Assembly: GCF_019239235.1 (NCBI RefSeq)
Contig: NZ_JAAZTS010000017.1
Location: 1-64,000 of the forward strand
Reading direction: 5' to 3'
Length of the DNA stretch: 64,000 nt
DNA from: Caecibacteroides pullorum
Lineage (GTDB): Bacteria; Bacteroidota; Bacteroidia; Bacteroidales; Bacteroidaceae
The notes under the pieces were generated by a model. The model saw only the letters and a program-made list of their open reading frames with translations, did not search any database and was not told the origin of the DNA. The translations under genes and the position numbers were made by a program. Positions 50,618 to 60,600 of the stretch are shown piece by piece. Each line of letters opens with the position of its first letter. Positions within the stretch are counted from its first letter, which is position 1.

Positions 50618-52225
50618 TTATTGTTTCAAGTTCGGGTTTAATATTGCATCTTCATAGGGGTAGGGCGAATACATACGGCTGTCGTCCCACGTACCACTGA
50701 CCGCTACGGCTTCTTTTCGGAAGATACCCGGTGCAACCTCGATTTCGGGATTTTCCTTGCGGAATTCGAAATGTTCCTTGTAGCGGTACATGCGGAACAT
50801 GTCGCGGGCGCGGCTGGCCAGTCCGGCCCAATAATATCCGGCTATTTCCCATCCATGTTCATTGTATCCGGCTTCGGCCAATTGTTCGGGTGTCATGGAG
50901 GTTGAATAGATATTGGAAGCTTCTCCGTCGGCGCGGTTACGTACACGGTTCAGCATCTCCACTGCCTTGGCGGTTACTTTTCCCGAACGTCCTATTGCTT
51001 CGGCATACCAGCAATATACTTGCGATAGGCGGATGATTTGCACGGTTTTTTCACCGTTTGCTGAAAGAGGTGTCGGGTCGGTGTAGTCAAATTTCATACC
51101 TCTTGCCGAGCTTTCGGCTGTTTTCATAAAGACAGGAGCCACCACTTCACGTGAAGGAGGATCAGTGTCGTACCACCAGTCGTGCAGTTCCCCGTCGGCC
51201 AACATTATTTTGGGGAAATAAGTGGCATCTTTACGCGGCCCTTCGGGGAATTCTTTCCAGAACTTGATTTCGCCATTGGTGTCGCCCCATCCGCCTTGCT
51301 TCATGTCAAGCAGGAAGTCAGTCAGTGGAATCATTTGGGCGGTACGGTCACGGTTATAATATACACCGAGCAGCACTTCGGGATTGTTTTCGTTGTAGGC
51401 CATTGAATAGACTTGGCTGTACTGGTCCAGCAGTTTGTAGTAATAGGTCCCGTTTTCGGCTCCGTCTATCACTTCCTCAGCTTTTTGGGCGGCTAGGTCG
51501 TAGTATTCCGTTCCTTTGTTGAGCGGCCAGCCGGCCATACACATATATATATAGGCCATGGTGGCTTTGACGGCTCCTTGGCTGACGGCAATGTTGATCC
51601 CATTGCGGGCGTAGGGTTCGCTACTATACATGGCAGGGCATCCTTCTTCGGCAATTTTCAGATCCGAAAGGATAAGTTCGTACACCTCTTCTATTGATTT
51701 CAGGGGAGCGTTGTAGTCTATTTCCTCTTCCAGCATGACAGGTACTTTACCCCAAGTAGTTACCAGATAGAAGTAGGAGTAGGCCCGCCAGTAATGAGCT
51801 TGTGCAAGTGCCTGCTTGATGTCCTCGGCACTGACGTCGGGCGTACGTTCGGCATTGTTGATGATGAAGTTGGCGGCCTTGATGACCTTGTGTCGCTGTT
51901 CCCACATGCTTACCAGCCACGAGTTGTTGTCGCTGACGCTGTATTGGTCATGCTCGCGCAGAGGCTGCTTGTTACTGGCGGGATGGGTGGAGATGTCGTC
52001 ACCGGCCAAGAAATTGGTGCCGCAGTAGTTGTTTTGTCCCTGTGAAGTGGCTACGACGGAATAGAGAGCGTTGAGCGATGCGTCCAAGTCTTCCTTACTA
52101 CTGAAGAAACCTTCGGTCGTCAATTGTCCGTAAGGTTTTTCGGTCAGGAAATCCTCGCAGGCCGAGAGGCTGAGAGCTACTGTGGCTGCCAGGAGTATGT
52201 TTTTGATATACAGATGAGTTTTCAT
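50618..52225 (-). CDS. SusD/RagB-family outer-membrane lipoprotein
   Basis: A 535-residue lipoprotein (signal MKTHLYIKNILLAATVALSL, lipobox LSAC). TEKPYGQLTTEGFFSSKEDL is the typical SusD start; TPR-like helices follow (ALAQAHYWRAYSYFYLVTTW), and the C-terminal RagB domain includes RNRADGEASNIYSTSM and the end YPYEDAILNPNLKQ. It binds glycans on the cell surface and caps the SusC pore. It follows the SusC gene after 23 bp. The ligand cannot be inferred, but GH27 downstream suggests an alpha-galactoside. Confidence 0.96.
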   Translation of the reverse strand: MKTHLYIKNILLAATVALSLSACEDFLTEKPYGQLTTEGFFSSKEDLDASLNALYSVVATSQGQNNYCGTNFLAGDDISTHPASNKQPLREHDQYSVSDNNSWLVSMWEQRHKVIKAANFIINNAERTPDVSAEDIKQALAQAHYWRAYSYFYLVTTWGKVPVMLEEEIDYNAPLKSIEEVYELILSDLKIAEEGCPAMYSSEPYARNGINIAVSQGAVKATMAYIYMCMAGWPLNKGTEYYDLAAQKAEEVIDGAENGTYYYKLLDQYSQVYSMAYNENNPEVLLGVYYNRDRTAQMIPLTDFLLDMKQGGWGDTNGEIKFWKEFPEGPRKDATYFPKIMLADGELHDWWYDTDPPSREVVAPVFMKTAESSARGMKFDYTDPTPLSANGEKTVQIIRLSQVYCWYAEAIGRSGKVTAKAVEMLNRVRNRADGEASNIYSTSMTPEQLAEAGYNEHGWEIAGYYWAGLASRARDMFRMYRYKEHFEFRKENPEIEVAPGIFRKEAVAVSGTWDDSRMYSPYPYEDAILNPNLKQ

Positions 52226-52248
52226 GTTCTTATTCTTTTAGTGAGTGG

Positions 52249-55200
52249 TTAGAATCTGAGTTTCACGGCAAAGGTGAATGTTCGTGGTATGGGATAGGCA
52301 CCGTAGTCCAGTCCGTCGTAGCTTGAATATACTTCGGGATCCATACCCTTGTACTTGGTGATGGTCAACAAGTCTTGTGCACTGACCGTCAATTGTATGC
52401 CGGCGAATTTGGCCACTTTACGCGGAATGTTGTAGGACAGACTGATATTCTTCAGTTTGATGAACGAAGCGTCTTCCAGCCAGAAGTCGGAATTGGCATA
52501 ACTCTTGTTATCGGTATTGCTGATGCTGGGATAGAGGGCTTCGGATTTGTCGGTAACGTAGTCCCATCCTTTGAAATAGGCATCGCGCAGAGTGATAAAA
52601 CGTGACACACCGCTCATGGAGGCCGTCGTGAAACGGCTTATGTTCAGACGGTTATATCCGGTAGCTGCATTGAAGAACAAGTTCAGTGTCCAGTTCTTCC
52701 ACGTGATGGTGTTGTTCCATCCCAGTGTCCATTTGGGGCTGGCCTGTCCCTTGATGACAAGGTCGTCTGAGGTGGGAGAGGTGGTCAGTGTACCATCGGC
52801 TTTCTGGTAGAGGTTGGCGCCGTTTTCATCAAAGCCTTTCCATTGATATACATAGAACGAGCCTAACGGATAGCCGGGTTTCATAATCTGCATGGCACCG
52901 CCCAGATCGCTGTAGTTGGCACTGAGTACAAAGTCGTTGCCGGCCAGGTCTATGACTTCATTCTTTACATAGGCGGCGTTGAAACTGGTTTCCCATACGA
53001 CGGTACTTTTCACCGGGAAAGTACTCAATGAGAATTCGACACCGGTATTGTTCAGCTTACCCTGGTTCACCCAGTAGGTACCACCGCCGTTGTATCGGGG
53101 GACTTGCTTTTGGAAGAGCAGATCGACCGTACGCTTCTTGAACCAGTCCACCGTGAGGTCCACGCCGAAAAGACTCAAGTCGAGACCTACGTCATACTGA
53201 TAAGTTTTTTCCCATGTAAGGTCGGGAGTCGCAAATTGATTTCCCCAGTAACCTGTGTATCCGGTTGTGGTTCCCCAGCCATAGGTGGTACTTGAAAGCA
53301 TACCCAAGGTACTGTAGGCAGAAATGGCTTCGTTACCAGTGACACCGTAGCTGGCACGCAGTTTCAGTTGTTTCAGGATATGTTGGTTTTCCATGAATTT
53401 TTCTTGGGCGATATCCCATGCCACTGCAGCCGAGGGGAACCAACCCCATCGGTGGTTCTTTTGGAATTTCGACGAACCGTCGGCACGAAGGGAGGCGGTC
53501 AGAAAGTAGCGCTTTTTATAGTCGTAGCCCAGTCGGAAGATACCCGATGCCAGGGAAGATTCGACGTATGAATTGCTTTCGGTACGTACAGCGGCATTGC
53601 CGATGTTCCAGTAGCCTACGCTTTCGTTATTCAGGTTCGAACCTCCGGCACTGAGGCCCGTGTCGGTGCTGTGGCTGATTTCCCATACGGCAGTGGCCGA
53701 CAGGGTATGATCACCGAATTCTCCTTGGTAGCTCAGGTTGTTGGTGTTCTGCCAGTAGCGGTGCAGGCTGCTGCTGTTGTTCATGCTGTTGATGGCACCC
53801 GGAGCTACCAGCTTGGAACTGAACGAATAGGAAGGACTATGGTCGTAGTCGTATCCGCCTTGTACGGAGAATGTCAGTCCCTTGGCAATCTTGAAGAGCA
53901 GTGTCAGGTTGGCGTTGACGTTATAGCTGTAAGAGTCGCTGTAGTTTTCCATTGCCACGCCATACGGGTTGTTACCGGTTCCGATATTGTAGGGGTCGTT
54001 GTTATAAATACCAGTCTCAGGATCGCGCAGCTCCATGGTAGGTGAGAAATTCAGTACGTGGAACCAGCTTGGTGCTCCGTTCTCTTGATGAATAATGGCC
54101 GTATTCAAGCGGGTTGAGATGGATAGCCAGGGGCGCAGGTCTGCGTTGATATTGGCACGGAAACCATAGCGCTTGTATTTGGAGTTGATGGTGACTGCCT
54201 CCTGGTCGAGTACATTACCCGAAAGGAGGTATTTTACCTTTTCCGTACCTCCCGAGATTCCTATACTATAATCTTGGGTCAGGGCCGTACGGGTCATGAG
54301 GTCCACCCAATTGATTCCTTTCGTTCCGTTCTTATAGGCCTCCAGATCGGCGGCCGAGATGGTTTGTGATCCTCGGATGTCATTCAGGGCCAGTGCGTAT
54401 TCGTAAGGGCTAAGCAGGTCGTAGTCTTTTCTGACGGCTGCCAGTCCAATTTGAGCGTCAAAGGTCACCTTGGCCCGTCCTTCCTGTCCGTTACGGGTTG
54501 TTACGAGGATGACACCGTTGGCTCCTCGCGAACCGTAGATGGCGGTGGAGGATGCATCTTTCAATACTTCCATAGACTGAATGTCTTGTGGGTTCAGTCC
54601 GTCAAGGCCGCTCGATGAGATGATACCGTCGATGACGTAAAGCGGATCACTGCTTTTGTTGATAGAGGTGGTGCCTCGGATGCGTACCTTTGCACCGGCA
54701 CCGGGCATACCGCTGCTGTTTGTCACTTCTACACCGGCCGTTCTTCCTTGTAGAATCTGGGATACACTTTTTACCGGTTGGGTTTCAAAGCTTCGGGAAC
54801 CTACAGTCGATACCGATCCGGTCAGGTCGCTTTTCTTTACGGTGCCATAGCCCACTACTACCACTTCTTCCAACATTTGGTTGTCTTCCTTCAGGATAAT
54901 GTTGTAGGTGGAATTTCGTTGTCCGACTCTGGTCTCTTGGGTGTTATATCCCAGGTAGGCGATGACCAGAATGGTACGTGGAGTCACTTCCAGTGCGAAT
55001 TTACCGTTGATGTCGGTTGTCACGCCGATGTCCGGATGTCCTTTGACACTCACTGTGGCACCGATGATGGGGATACCTTGTTCATCGGTTACGGTTCCTT
55101 CGATTTTCTTTTTCACACCGTCTGGTGGAGTGTTCTCGTCTGGTGGAGTTTGTACTGTGTATTCATCCGCTTGTGAAGATGCGGCTCTCTGTGCGGGCAG

Positions 55201-55272
55201 ATGAAGGGGAAGTGATGAAATCACAACAATTACTGCTGCCCATCTGATTTTTTTGATTATTTGGTTTTTCAT
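52249..55272 (-). CDS. SusC/RagA-family TonB-dependent transporter
   Basis: A 1007-residue outer-membrane receptor. After the signal peptide comes an unusual Pro/Asp-rich linker (QTPPDENTPPDG), then a carboxypeptidase-D-like domain (IEGTVTDEQGIPIIGATVSV), a TonB-box-like segment (EEVVVVGYGTVKKSDLTGSV), the plug (DASSTAIYGSRGANGVILVT) and the barrel, ending RTFTFAVKLRF. There is no STN domain, so it does not look like a receptor that signals directly to an anti-sigma factor. The start MKNQIIKKIRWAAVIVV is chosen for its signal; the frame extends 57 codons upstream. Confidence 0.96.
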   Translation of the reverse strand: MKNQIIKKIRWAAVIVVISSLPLHLPAQRAASSQADEYTVQTPPDENTPPDGVKKKIEGTVTDEQGIPIIGATVSVKGHPDIGVTTDINGKFALEVTPRTILVIAYLGYNTQETRVGQRNSTYNIILKEDNQMLEEVVVVGYGTVKKSDLTGSVSTVGSRSFETQPVKSVSQILQGRTAGVEVTNSSGMPGAGAKVRIRGTTSINKSSDPLYVIDGIISSSGLDGLNPQDIQSMEVLKDASSTAIYGSRGANGVILVTTRNGQEGRAKVTFDAQIGLAAVRKDYDLLSPYEYALALNDIRGSQTISAADLEAYKNGTKGINWVDLMTRTALTQDYSIGISGGTEKVKYLLSGNVLDQEAVTINSKYKRYGFRANINADLRPWLSISTRLNTAIIHQENGAPSWFHVLNFSPTMELRDPETGIYNNDPYNIGTGNNPYGVAMENYSDSYSYNVNANLTLLFKIAKGLTFSVQGGYDYDHSPSYSFSSKLVAPGAINSMNNSSSLHRYWQNTNNLSYQGEFGDHTLSATAVWEISHSTDTGLSAGGSNLNNESVGYWNIGNAAVRTESNSYVESSLASGIFRLGYDYKKRYFLTASLRADGSSKFQKNHRWGWFPSAAVAWDIAQEKFMENQHILKQLKLRASYGVTGNEAISAYSTLGMLSSTTYGWGTTTGYTGYWGNQFATPDLTWEKTYQYDVGLDLSLFGVDLTVDWFKKRTVDLLFQKQVPRYNGGGTYWVNQGKLNNTGVEFSLSTFPVKSTVVWETSFNAAYVKNEVIDLAGNDFVLSANYSDLGGAMQIMKPGYPLGSFYVYQWKGFDENGANLYQKADGTLTTSPTSDDLVIKGQASPKWTLGWNNTITWKNWTLNLFFNAATGYNRLNISRFTTASMSGVSRFITLRDAYFKGWDYVTDKSEALYPSISNTDNKSYANSDFWLEDASFIKLKNISLSYNIPRKVAKFAGIQLTVSAQDLLTITKYKGMDPEVYSSYDGLDYGAYPIPRTFTFAVKLRF

Positions 55273-55422
55273 ATATGTTGTTGATATGGTTGAATATAGG
55301 GGTAACAACAAATCATGTACCAAATAATGCTTGTGTTTTCTAATTCGTTGATATATAGATTGATATGGTAATGCTAAAACTTGGCTTTTATAATAGATAT
55401 TGTAGAAAACGGTGATTTTGAT

Positions 55423-55437
55423 GTGGAAATATTCCAC
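55423..55437. promoter_or_regulatory. 15-bp palindrome upstream of susC (operator candidate)
   Basis: GTGGAAATATTCCAC is a complete dyad, ~150 bp before the susC start, within a 238-bp gap that otherwise holds only the korB terminator and AT-rich DNA. No regulator gene is adjacent. Confidence 0.4.
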
Positions 55438-55452
55438 ACTCATGAAAACAGA

Positions 55453-55487
55453 TCAGGCACGAACTGCATATATGCGTTCGTGCCTGA
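55453..55487 (-). terminator. Intrinsic terminator of korA-korB
   Basis: TCAGGCACGAAC (55453-55464) pairs exactly with GTTCGTGCCTGA (55476-55487), loop 11 nt; a short TTTT follows on the minus strand. It lies 24 bp after the korB stop. Confidence 0.75.
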
Positions 55488-55510
55488 GAAATAGAGAATG
55501 GATCGCTATT

Positions 55511-56515
55511 TTATTTCACTTCCCAAGTATCATTGGTCATCAACAGCTCCTCGAAGTTGTGATAGTTCTTCTTGGCGCTCACTTCCTCGATTTGGGCATG
55601 TACGGCCTCGTCATAGGTCGGTTCGTCCACATCGCGGATGACACCGAGGGCGATGGGGAAGTCCGCTCCTTCCATCAGAGCGAGTTTCAGCTGCAGGGTG
55701 TTGTCCATGCAGTGGGCGTCGTGCACCAGAATGTCTTTCTCGGTGATTCCGTTTTCGCCAAGCTTCACCACTTTCAGGCCGAAGCCTTCCTGCATCAAGC
55801 CATATTCGCGGTTTTCACCGAAAATCATCGGCTTGCCGTGTTCCAGATAGATGGCGTTCTTGGCGCGTCCTTCCTTGTTGTAAACAGAGTCGTGCGTACC
55901 GTTGTTGAAGATGACGCAGTTCTGGAGGATTTCGCAGACGGCGGCACCTTTATGGTTGTAGGCTGCTTTCAGGATTTCTACCGTGCCGGCAGCATCGGTG
56001 GCAACGGCGCGTGCGAAGAAACGTCCGCGTGCGCCGAAGCACAGCTCGGCGGGATGGAAAGGATCCTCTACGGTACCGTAGGGCGATGACTTGCTGACAA
56101 AGCCGCGGGGCGACGTCGGCGAGTATTGTCCTTTGGTCAGACCGTAGATGCGGTTGTTCAGCAGAATCATGTTCAGGTCGATGTTGCGGCGTACGGCGTG
56201 GATGAAGTGATTGCCACCGATGGCCAGTCCGTCACCATCGCCTGAAATCTGCCAAACGGCCAGATTGGGATTAGTGACTTTGGCGCCGGTCGAGATAGCG
56301 GCCGCACGGCCGTGGATAGTCTGCATGGCATACGTATTCATATAATACGGCAGACGGCTGGAACATCCGATACCCGAGATGACGGCCGTTTCCCACGGAG
56401 CCTTGCCTATTTCGGCCATGGCCTTGTGCAGGGAGGCCAGGAAGAAGTGGTCGCCGCAGCCCGGACACCAGCGGGGTTGTCCTTTCTTGAAGTCTTTAGC
56501 TGTATATTCGTTCAT
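55511..56515 (-). CDS. korB: 2-oxoacid:ferredoxin oxidoreductase, beta subunit
   Basis: A 334-residue TPP-binding subunit. WCPGCGDHFFLASLHKAM and ISGIGCSSRLPYYMNTYAMQ carry the cluster/TPP-site Cys, and WQISGDGDGLAIGGNHFIHA is the TPP motif with GDG-D. It works with KorA to decarboxylate 2-oxoglutarate (or a related 2-oxoacid) to the acyl-CoA while reducing ferredoxin, or to run the reverse carboxylation. The start is 19 bp after the korA stop, so both come from one message. Confidence 0.95.
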   Translation of the reverse strand: MNEYTAKDFKKGQPRWCPGCGDHFFLASLHKAMAEIGKAPWETAVISGIGCSSRLPYYMNTYAMQTIHGRAAAISTGAKVTNPNLAVWQISGDGDGLAIGGNHFIHAVRRNIDLNMILLNNRIYGLTKGQYSPTSPRGFVSKSSPYGTVEDPFHPAELCFGARGRFFARAVATDAAGTVEILKAAYNHKGAAVCEILQNCVIFNNGTHDSVYNKEGRAKNAIYLEHGKPMIFGENREYGLMQEGFGLKVVKLGENGITEKDILVHDAHCMDNTLQLKLALMEGADFPIALGVIRDVDEPTYDEAVHAQIEEVSAKKNYHNFEELLMTNDTWEVK

Positions 56516-56534
56516 AATAGTGTCCTCCTCGATT

Positions 56535-58385
56535 TTATTGGTTAATGATTTCGTTGAATGCCTTTACCAGTTCGGCTACGACGAAGGGTTGTCCTTTCAC
56601 TTCGTTGAATTGGTAAGGAGTGAAATTGTTTACCTTCATACGCAGATAGGCGGCAAACTGTCCCAGGTTCTGTTCGGCTACCACTACTTTTTTGTAGCGT
56701 TTCAGTACCTCTTCTGTGTTCTTGGGCAGCGGGTTCAGGAAGCTGAAGTGCGCCAAGGCTACCTTTTTGCCGGCTTTGATCATTTCGTCCATAGCCGAAT
56801 AGAGGTGTCCGTATGTACCGCCGAAACCTACGATAAGCAGGTCGGCATCGTCGGCACAACCTTGTACCTGAACGTCGGGCACGGGAATCTTGGCTACCTT
56901 CTCGGCGCGCAGGTGACACATCAGGTTATGGTTCTCCGGGTCGGTGGAGATGGCACCCGTATTACTGTCTTTTTCCAGACCACCCAGGATGTGCGTGTAG
57001 CCTTCTTGACCGGGGATAGCCCAATAGCGGACACCGGTTTCGGGATTGCGGCGGTAGGGTGTATAGTTGTCTTTCATGTCGGCGGGCGCATAAGGCGGGT
57101 TGATGGCCGGGTACTCGGCTAGCTTGGGCAACTTCCAGGCACCCGAGCCGTTGGCTACGTAACCGTCGGTCAGCAACACGACAGGTGTCATGTGCTCCAG
57201 GGCAATCTTGCAGGCCATATAGGCGGCGTCGAAACAGTTGGTAGGCGATGTGGCTGCGATAACTGGCATGGGGCTTTCACCGTTACGACCGAAGAGGGCT
57301 TGTAGCAGGTCGGTCTGTTCCGACTTGGTAGGCAGACCTGTGGAAGGACCGCCGCGCTGTACGTCGAGCACCACGAGCGGCAGCTCGGTGATGACAGCTA
57401 GGTTCATGGCTTCGGACTTCAGACATACACCGGGGCCTGAGGTGGAGGTTACGGCCAGTGCGCCGGCAAACGAGGCTCCAATGGCGGTGGCGCAGCCTGA
57501 AATTTCGTCTTCACACTGCACGGTCATTACGCCCAGTGACTTGTGCTTGGACAATTCGTGCAGCACATCCGTGGCTGGAGTAATGGGGTAGGAGCCGAGG
57601 AACAGTTTCAGTCCGGCTTTCTCGGCAGCGGCGATGAAGCCGTATGCTGTAGCCTTGTTGCCGGTGATGTCCATGTACCGTCCGGGTACCTTCACCTTGC
57701 TTTCGATGCGGCAAGTGGCATGTGCGATGGAGGCATGCGTGTTGTGTCCGTAGTCCCATCCGGCATGGATAACCTTGATATTAGCTTCGGCCACTTCGGG
57801 CTTTTTGCCGAACTTCTCGCGGATGAAGTCTTCGGCTATCTTGAGGTCACGGTCGAAAAGCCAGCATACTAGGCCGACGGCGAACATGTTACGGCATTTC
57901 AGGATGGATTTGTTGTCCATGCCCGTTGAGGCCAGGCAGTCTTTCACCATCGTAGTGATAGAGGCGGCAATAACTTCTTGCTTGATACCCATCTCTTCGA
58001 TAGGGTTTTCGGTCTGGAAGGCTGCTTTTTCAAGATCGGACTTCTGAAAAGCGTCGGTATCGATGATAATTGTACCGTTGGGTTTAACGAATTTATATTG
58101 TGTCTTCAGTGCGGCTGCGTTCATGGCCACCAGCACGTCACACTGGTCACCTGGCGTATATACCTTCTGTGCACCGATATGCACTTGAAAGCCTGAGACA
58201 CCCGTTAGTGAACCTTGCGGTGCTCGAATATCTGCCGGATAGTCGGGAAAAGTACTGATGTCGTTTCCTACCGTAGCCGAAACTGTTGAAAAGATGTTGC
58301 CGGCGAGCTGCATTCCGTCGCCGGAGTCGCCGGAGAAGCGTACTACCACTTCGTCCAGGTCTTTGACCATCATGTCGTTTGCCAT
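56535..58385 (-). CDS. korA: 2-oxoacid:ferredoxin oxidoreductase, alpha subunit (gamma-alpha fusion)
   Basis: A 616-residue protein. Residues ~10-190 form the gamma domain (VVVRFSGDSGDGMQLAGNIF, FPDYPADIRAPQGSLTGVSG). The rest is the pyrimidine-binding alpha domain (FLGSYPITPATDVLHELSKH, TSTSGPGVCLKSEAMNLA, VVLDVQRGGPSTGLPTKSEQ). The YPITP motif is typical of 2-oxoglutarate ferredoxin oxidoreductases. The gene has its own promoter and is the first of two. This anaerobic enzyme is normal in Bacteroides central metabolism. Confidence 0.95.
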   Translation of the reverse strand: MANDMMVKDLDEVVVRFSGDSGDGMQLAGNIFSTVSATVGNDISTFPDYPADIRAPQGSLTGVSGFQVHIGAQKVYTPGDQCDVLVAMNAAALKTQYKFVKPNGTIIIDTDAFQKSDLEKAAFQTENPIEEMGIKQEVIAASITTMVKDCLASTGMDNKSILKCRNMFAVGLVCWLFDRDLKIAEDFIREKFGKKPEVAEANIKVIHAGWDYGHNTHASIAHATCRIESKVKVPGRYMDITGNKATAYGFIAAAEKAGLKLFLGSYPITPATDVLHELSKHKSLGVMTVQCEDEISGCATAIGASFAGALAVTSTSGPGVCLKSEAMNLAVITELPLVVLDVQRGGPSTGLPTKSEQTDLLQALFGRNGESPMPVIAATSPTNCFDAAYMACKIALEHMTPVVLLTDGYVANGSGAWKLPKLAEYPAINPPYAPADMKDNYTPYRRNPETGVRYWAIPGQEGYTHILGGLEKDSNTGAISTDPENHNLMCHLRAEKVAKIPVPDVQVQGCADDADLLIVGFGGTYGHLYSAMDEMIKAGKKVALAHFSFLNPLPKNTEEVLKRYKKVVVAEQNLGQFAAYLRMKVNNFTPYQFNEVKGQPFVVAELVKAFNEIINQ

Positions 58386-58437
58386 AACTTAGGATTTTCT
58401 TAGGTTAATTTTATGGATATGCGTTCAACGCAGTTCG

Positions 58438-58468
58438 CAAATGTCGGAAAGTTAATCGGATTAACAAA
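58438..58468 (-). promoter_or_regulatory. Promoter of korA-korB
   Basis: On the minus strand TTTG (58468-58465), 19 bp, then GACATTTG (58445-58438), one mismatch from TAnnTTTG; about 50 bp before the korA start. Confidence 0.5.
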
Positions 58469-58497
58469 ACTTTTTTCGGAAAATCGGCAGAAAGTAT

Positions 58498-58505
58498 TAT
58501 CTTTG
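58498..58505 (+). promoter_or_regulatory. -7 box of tRNA-Arg
   Basis: TATCTTTG is an exact match to TAnnTTTG, 40 bp before the tRNA. A small CCTGCA / TGCAGG hairpin lies in the leader. Confidence 0.55.
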
Positions 58506-58545
58506 TGGCCTATTCCTGCACACAGATGCAGGATTTTCATTTAAA

Positions 58546-58617
58546 GGCCTTGTAGTTCAACGGATAGAATAGAAGTTTCCTAAACTTTAGATAGGGGTTC
58601 GATTCCCCTCGGGGCTA
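58546..58617 (+). tRNA. tRNA-Arg (CCT anticodon)
   Basis: A 72-nt cloverleaf: acceptor GGCCTTG / CGGGGCT (with G-T pairs), D arm GTTCAACGGATAGAAT, anticodon loop TT-CCT-AA, T arm AGGGG-TTCGATT-CCCCT. CCA is not encoded. CCT reads AGG codons. A terminator follows. Confidence 0.92.
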
Positions 58618-58619
58618 CG

Positions 58620-58677
58620 AAAGCAGAAGGAGATTCTAAAATTTAATTCTTTAGAGCCTTCTTCTGCTTTCTTTTTT
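58620..58677 (+). terminator. Terminator of tRNA-Arg
   Basis: AAGCAGAAG (58621-58629) pairs with CTTCTGCTT (58661-58669), extended inside by TCTAAA/TTTAGA, then TTTTTT. Confidence 0.8.
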
Positions 58678-58723
58678 AGGTCATCAAGGAATAAACTTGT
58701 TCCTTTAACAAGTTGTTGTCATA

Positions 58724-60542
58724 CTATTCTCCTAAGTAATAAGAAGGTACGGGTGCTTGTGGATATCCCATGGAGCGTTGGCAAATATAGCTTCGATAGA
58801 TAGGATCTTGCATGAGACATGTTCTTCTGTCTTTTGCAGGGATATTGGTCGAATAGATTCTGATTTCTCCAGGGAGAGACGTTACAATTTCCTCGCGCCA
58901 ATCGCCGTATAAGTCACCTATCATTAAAATACTTCCTTCTATGTTATGGGTTAATGTCTCCCCCTTCCATTTGATTATATTGGATTGATTTTTGTGTTGA
59001 CCGGATATGAAAGTTTCTCTTATCTTATCTGCATCCCACCATGCCCAGTTACGGCATCCTGGAATCTCTCCATTGACTTGAATATAGGTTCCATTTGCAC
59101 TTAATAAATATTTGTCATTGCTTCCACCTTTGCGATCTTCGCTGGCAAAACATTCTAATCCGGGCATCGAGGAAGTTATATCTGCGACCATCCCATCGCC
59201 TACGTGAAAGGTCTTTCTGTTTATGTTCCAGATAGATTTACCGGTTTTAGCATCTACCATGCATACCCCTCTTCCATTGGTTTGCCATGGCTCTAAGCAT
59301 AAAAAACTTCTAAGCCTGGTCTTGTAGGGTCTATATCTGTCAGATAGGCTTTATCGGGATGTCCTAGTCCAGTTGACCAAAGTAGAGTTCCATTATCATC
59401 AAGCATACAGGAACCAAGTAGAATTTCATCTTTTAAATCTCCATCAACATCTCCGCATACAATGCTGTGTGCCCCATGCTTCGAACAATCGGGTTTTCTT
59501 CATCTCCATCCCATCTCCATTGTCTCTTTAATTTTTTCCCATCCCATTGCCAAGCATCTACTACCATTAGTTTATATGTTCCGCGACAAGCTAAAATAGA
59601 AGGAGTCTTTCCGTCCAAAAAGGCCATAGCCATTTGGTTTCTGTTTTGTCTGACCAGATTGCCGTAACGTTCATTGCGTTCTGGCCAATTTACTCTGGCT
59701 AATTCTTTGCCTGTCATACCATCCCAAATACTTAAATATTCTTCACCAGAATCAACTCTTCCTTCGGCATTGCGTGCAGCATTTTGGGGTGCGGTTTTAA
59801 TGGCAATTTCTGCTTTTCCGTCGCCGTTGAAGTCATAAGCTATGAAAGGAGAGTACCAGATACCGGGTTCAATGCCTAAACCTAAATCTTTACTCCATAG
59901 TTTCGTTCCGTCACTCAGGTAGGCTTCAATTTGATAGGTAGTTCCGTTTTTGTCTCCTGGCATTCCAGGGTCAATATTACTGTCTGGGGTTCGTATGATG
60001 TAGTCGAACGTTCCGTCTCCGTTCAGATCTGCTACAGCTACTTTCCCTGCTTTAATATTAGGATTAATTTTTATAGATTTGTAGTTCGTTAGTTCGCTGA
60101 ATTTTATACTGATTTGCGAACCTTCCAGTATGTTTTTGTTATCAATCTTTTTTATAGATCTTACTTCATAATGGACCTTTTCAGTAGATGGATGAAGATC
60201 GATAAAGTCGCATGTGTTTGATAGAGGATTTTGAGTCAGGCGAATACGTTCCCCTTCTGTGTCTTTGTATACATGAAATTGTACATCATCTCCATCGCTT
60301 TCTAACAATCTCCAGCTCAAATATACTCCTTTACTATCAATTGTAGGAATGGCTGTAAGTCCTCGATTTAAATTCTCTTTGACTCTTTCTTTTGCAAATC
60401 CTACTACATATGGCTTTTCCTGATGATTCGGTGAGAGAATCTCATAATAATAGGTTCGTTCACGCAAATCCTGTGCATGCATGACATTGAGATTAGCCAT
60501 TGCAACCGTTCCTAAAAGAATCAATATACCTTTTCTGTTCAT
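58724..60542 (-). pseudogene. PL11 rhamnogalacturonan lyase, interrupted by two single-base deletions
   Basis: The 5' part (60542 to 59433, 369 codons) has a signal peptide and the PL11 blocks VAVADLNGDGTFDYIIRTPD, FIAYDFNGDGKAEIAIKTAP (repeated D-x-N-G-D-G calcium sites) and DAWQWDGKKLKRQWRWDG. The 3' part (from ~59260) continues with VDAKTGKSIWNI and SILMIGDLYGDWREEIVTS. Adding one G in the run near 59472 restores GAHSIVCGDVDGDLKDE, and adding one T near 59295 restores YALEPWQTNGRGVCMVDAK. The repaired protein would be ~606 residues, the usual PL11 size. Two homopolymer deletions could be real inactivation or sequencing errors. The enzyme would cut the rhamnogalacturonan I backbone of pectin. 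Confidence 0.88.
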
Positions 60543-60600
60543 ATTTATTTGTTTTATTAAATTGTGATTTATTCTTCGTTTTCTGGATTTTAGAATAGTA

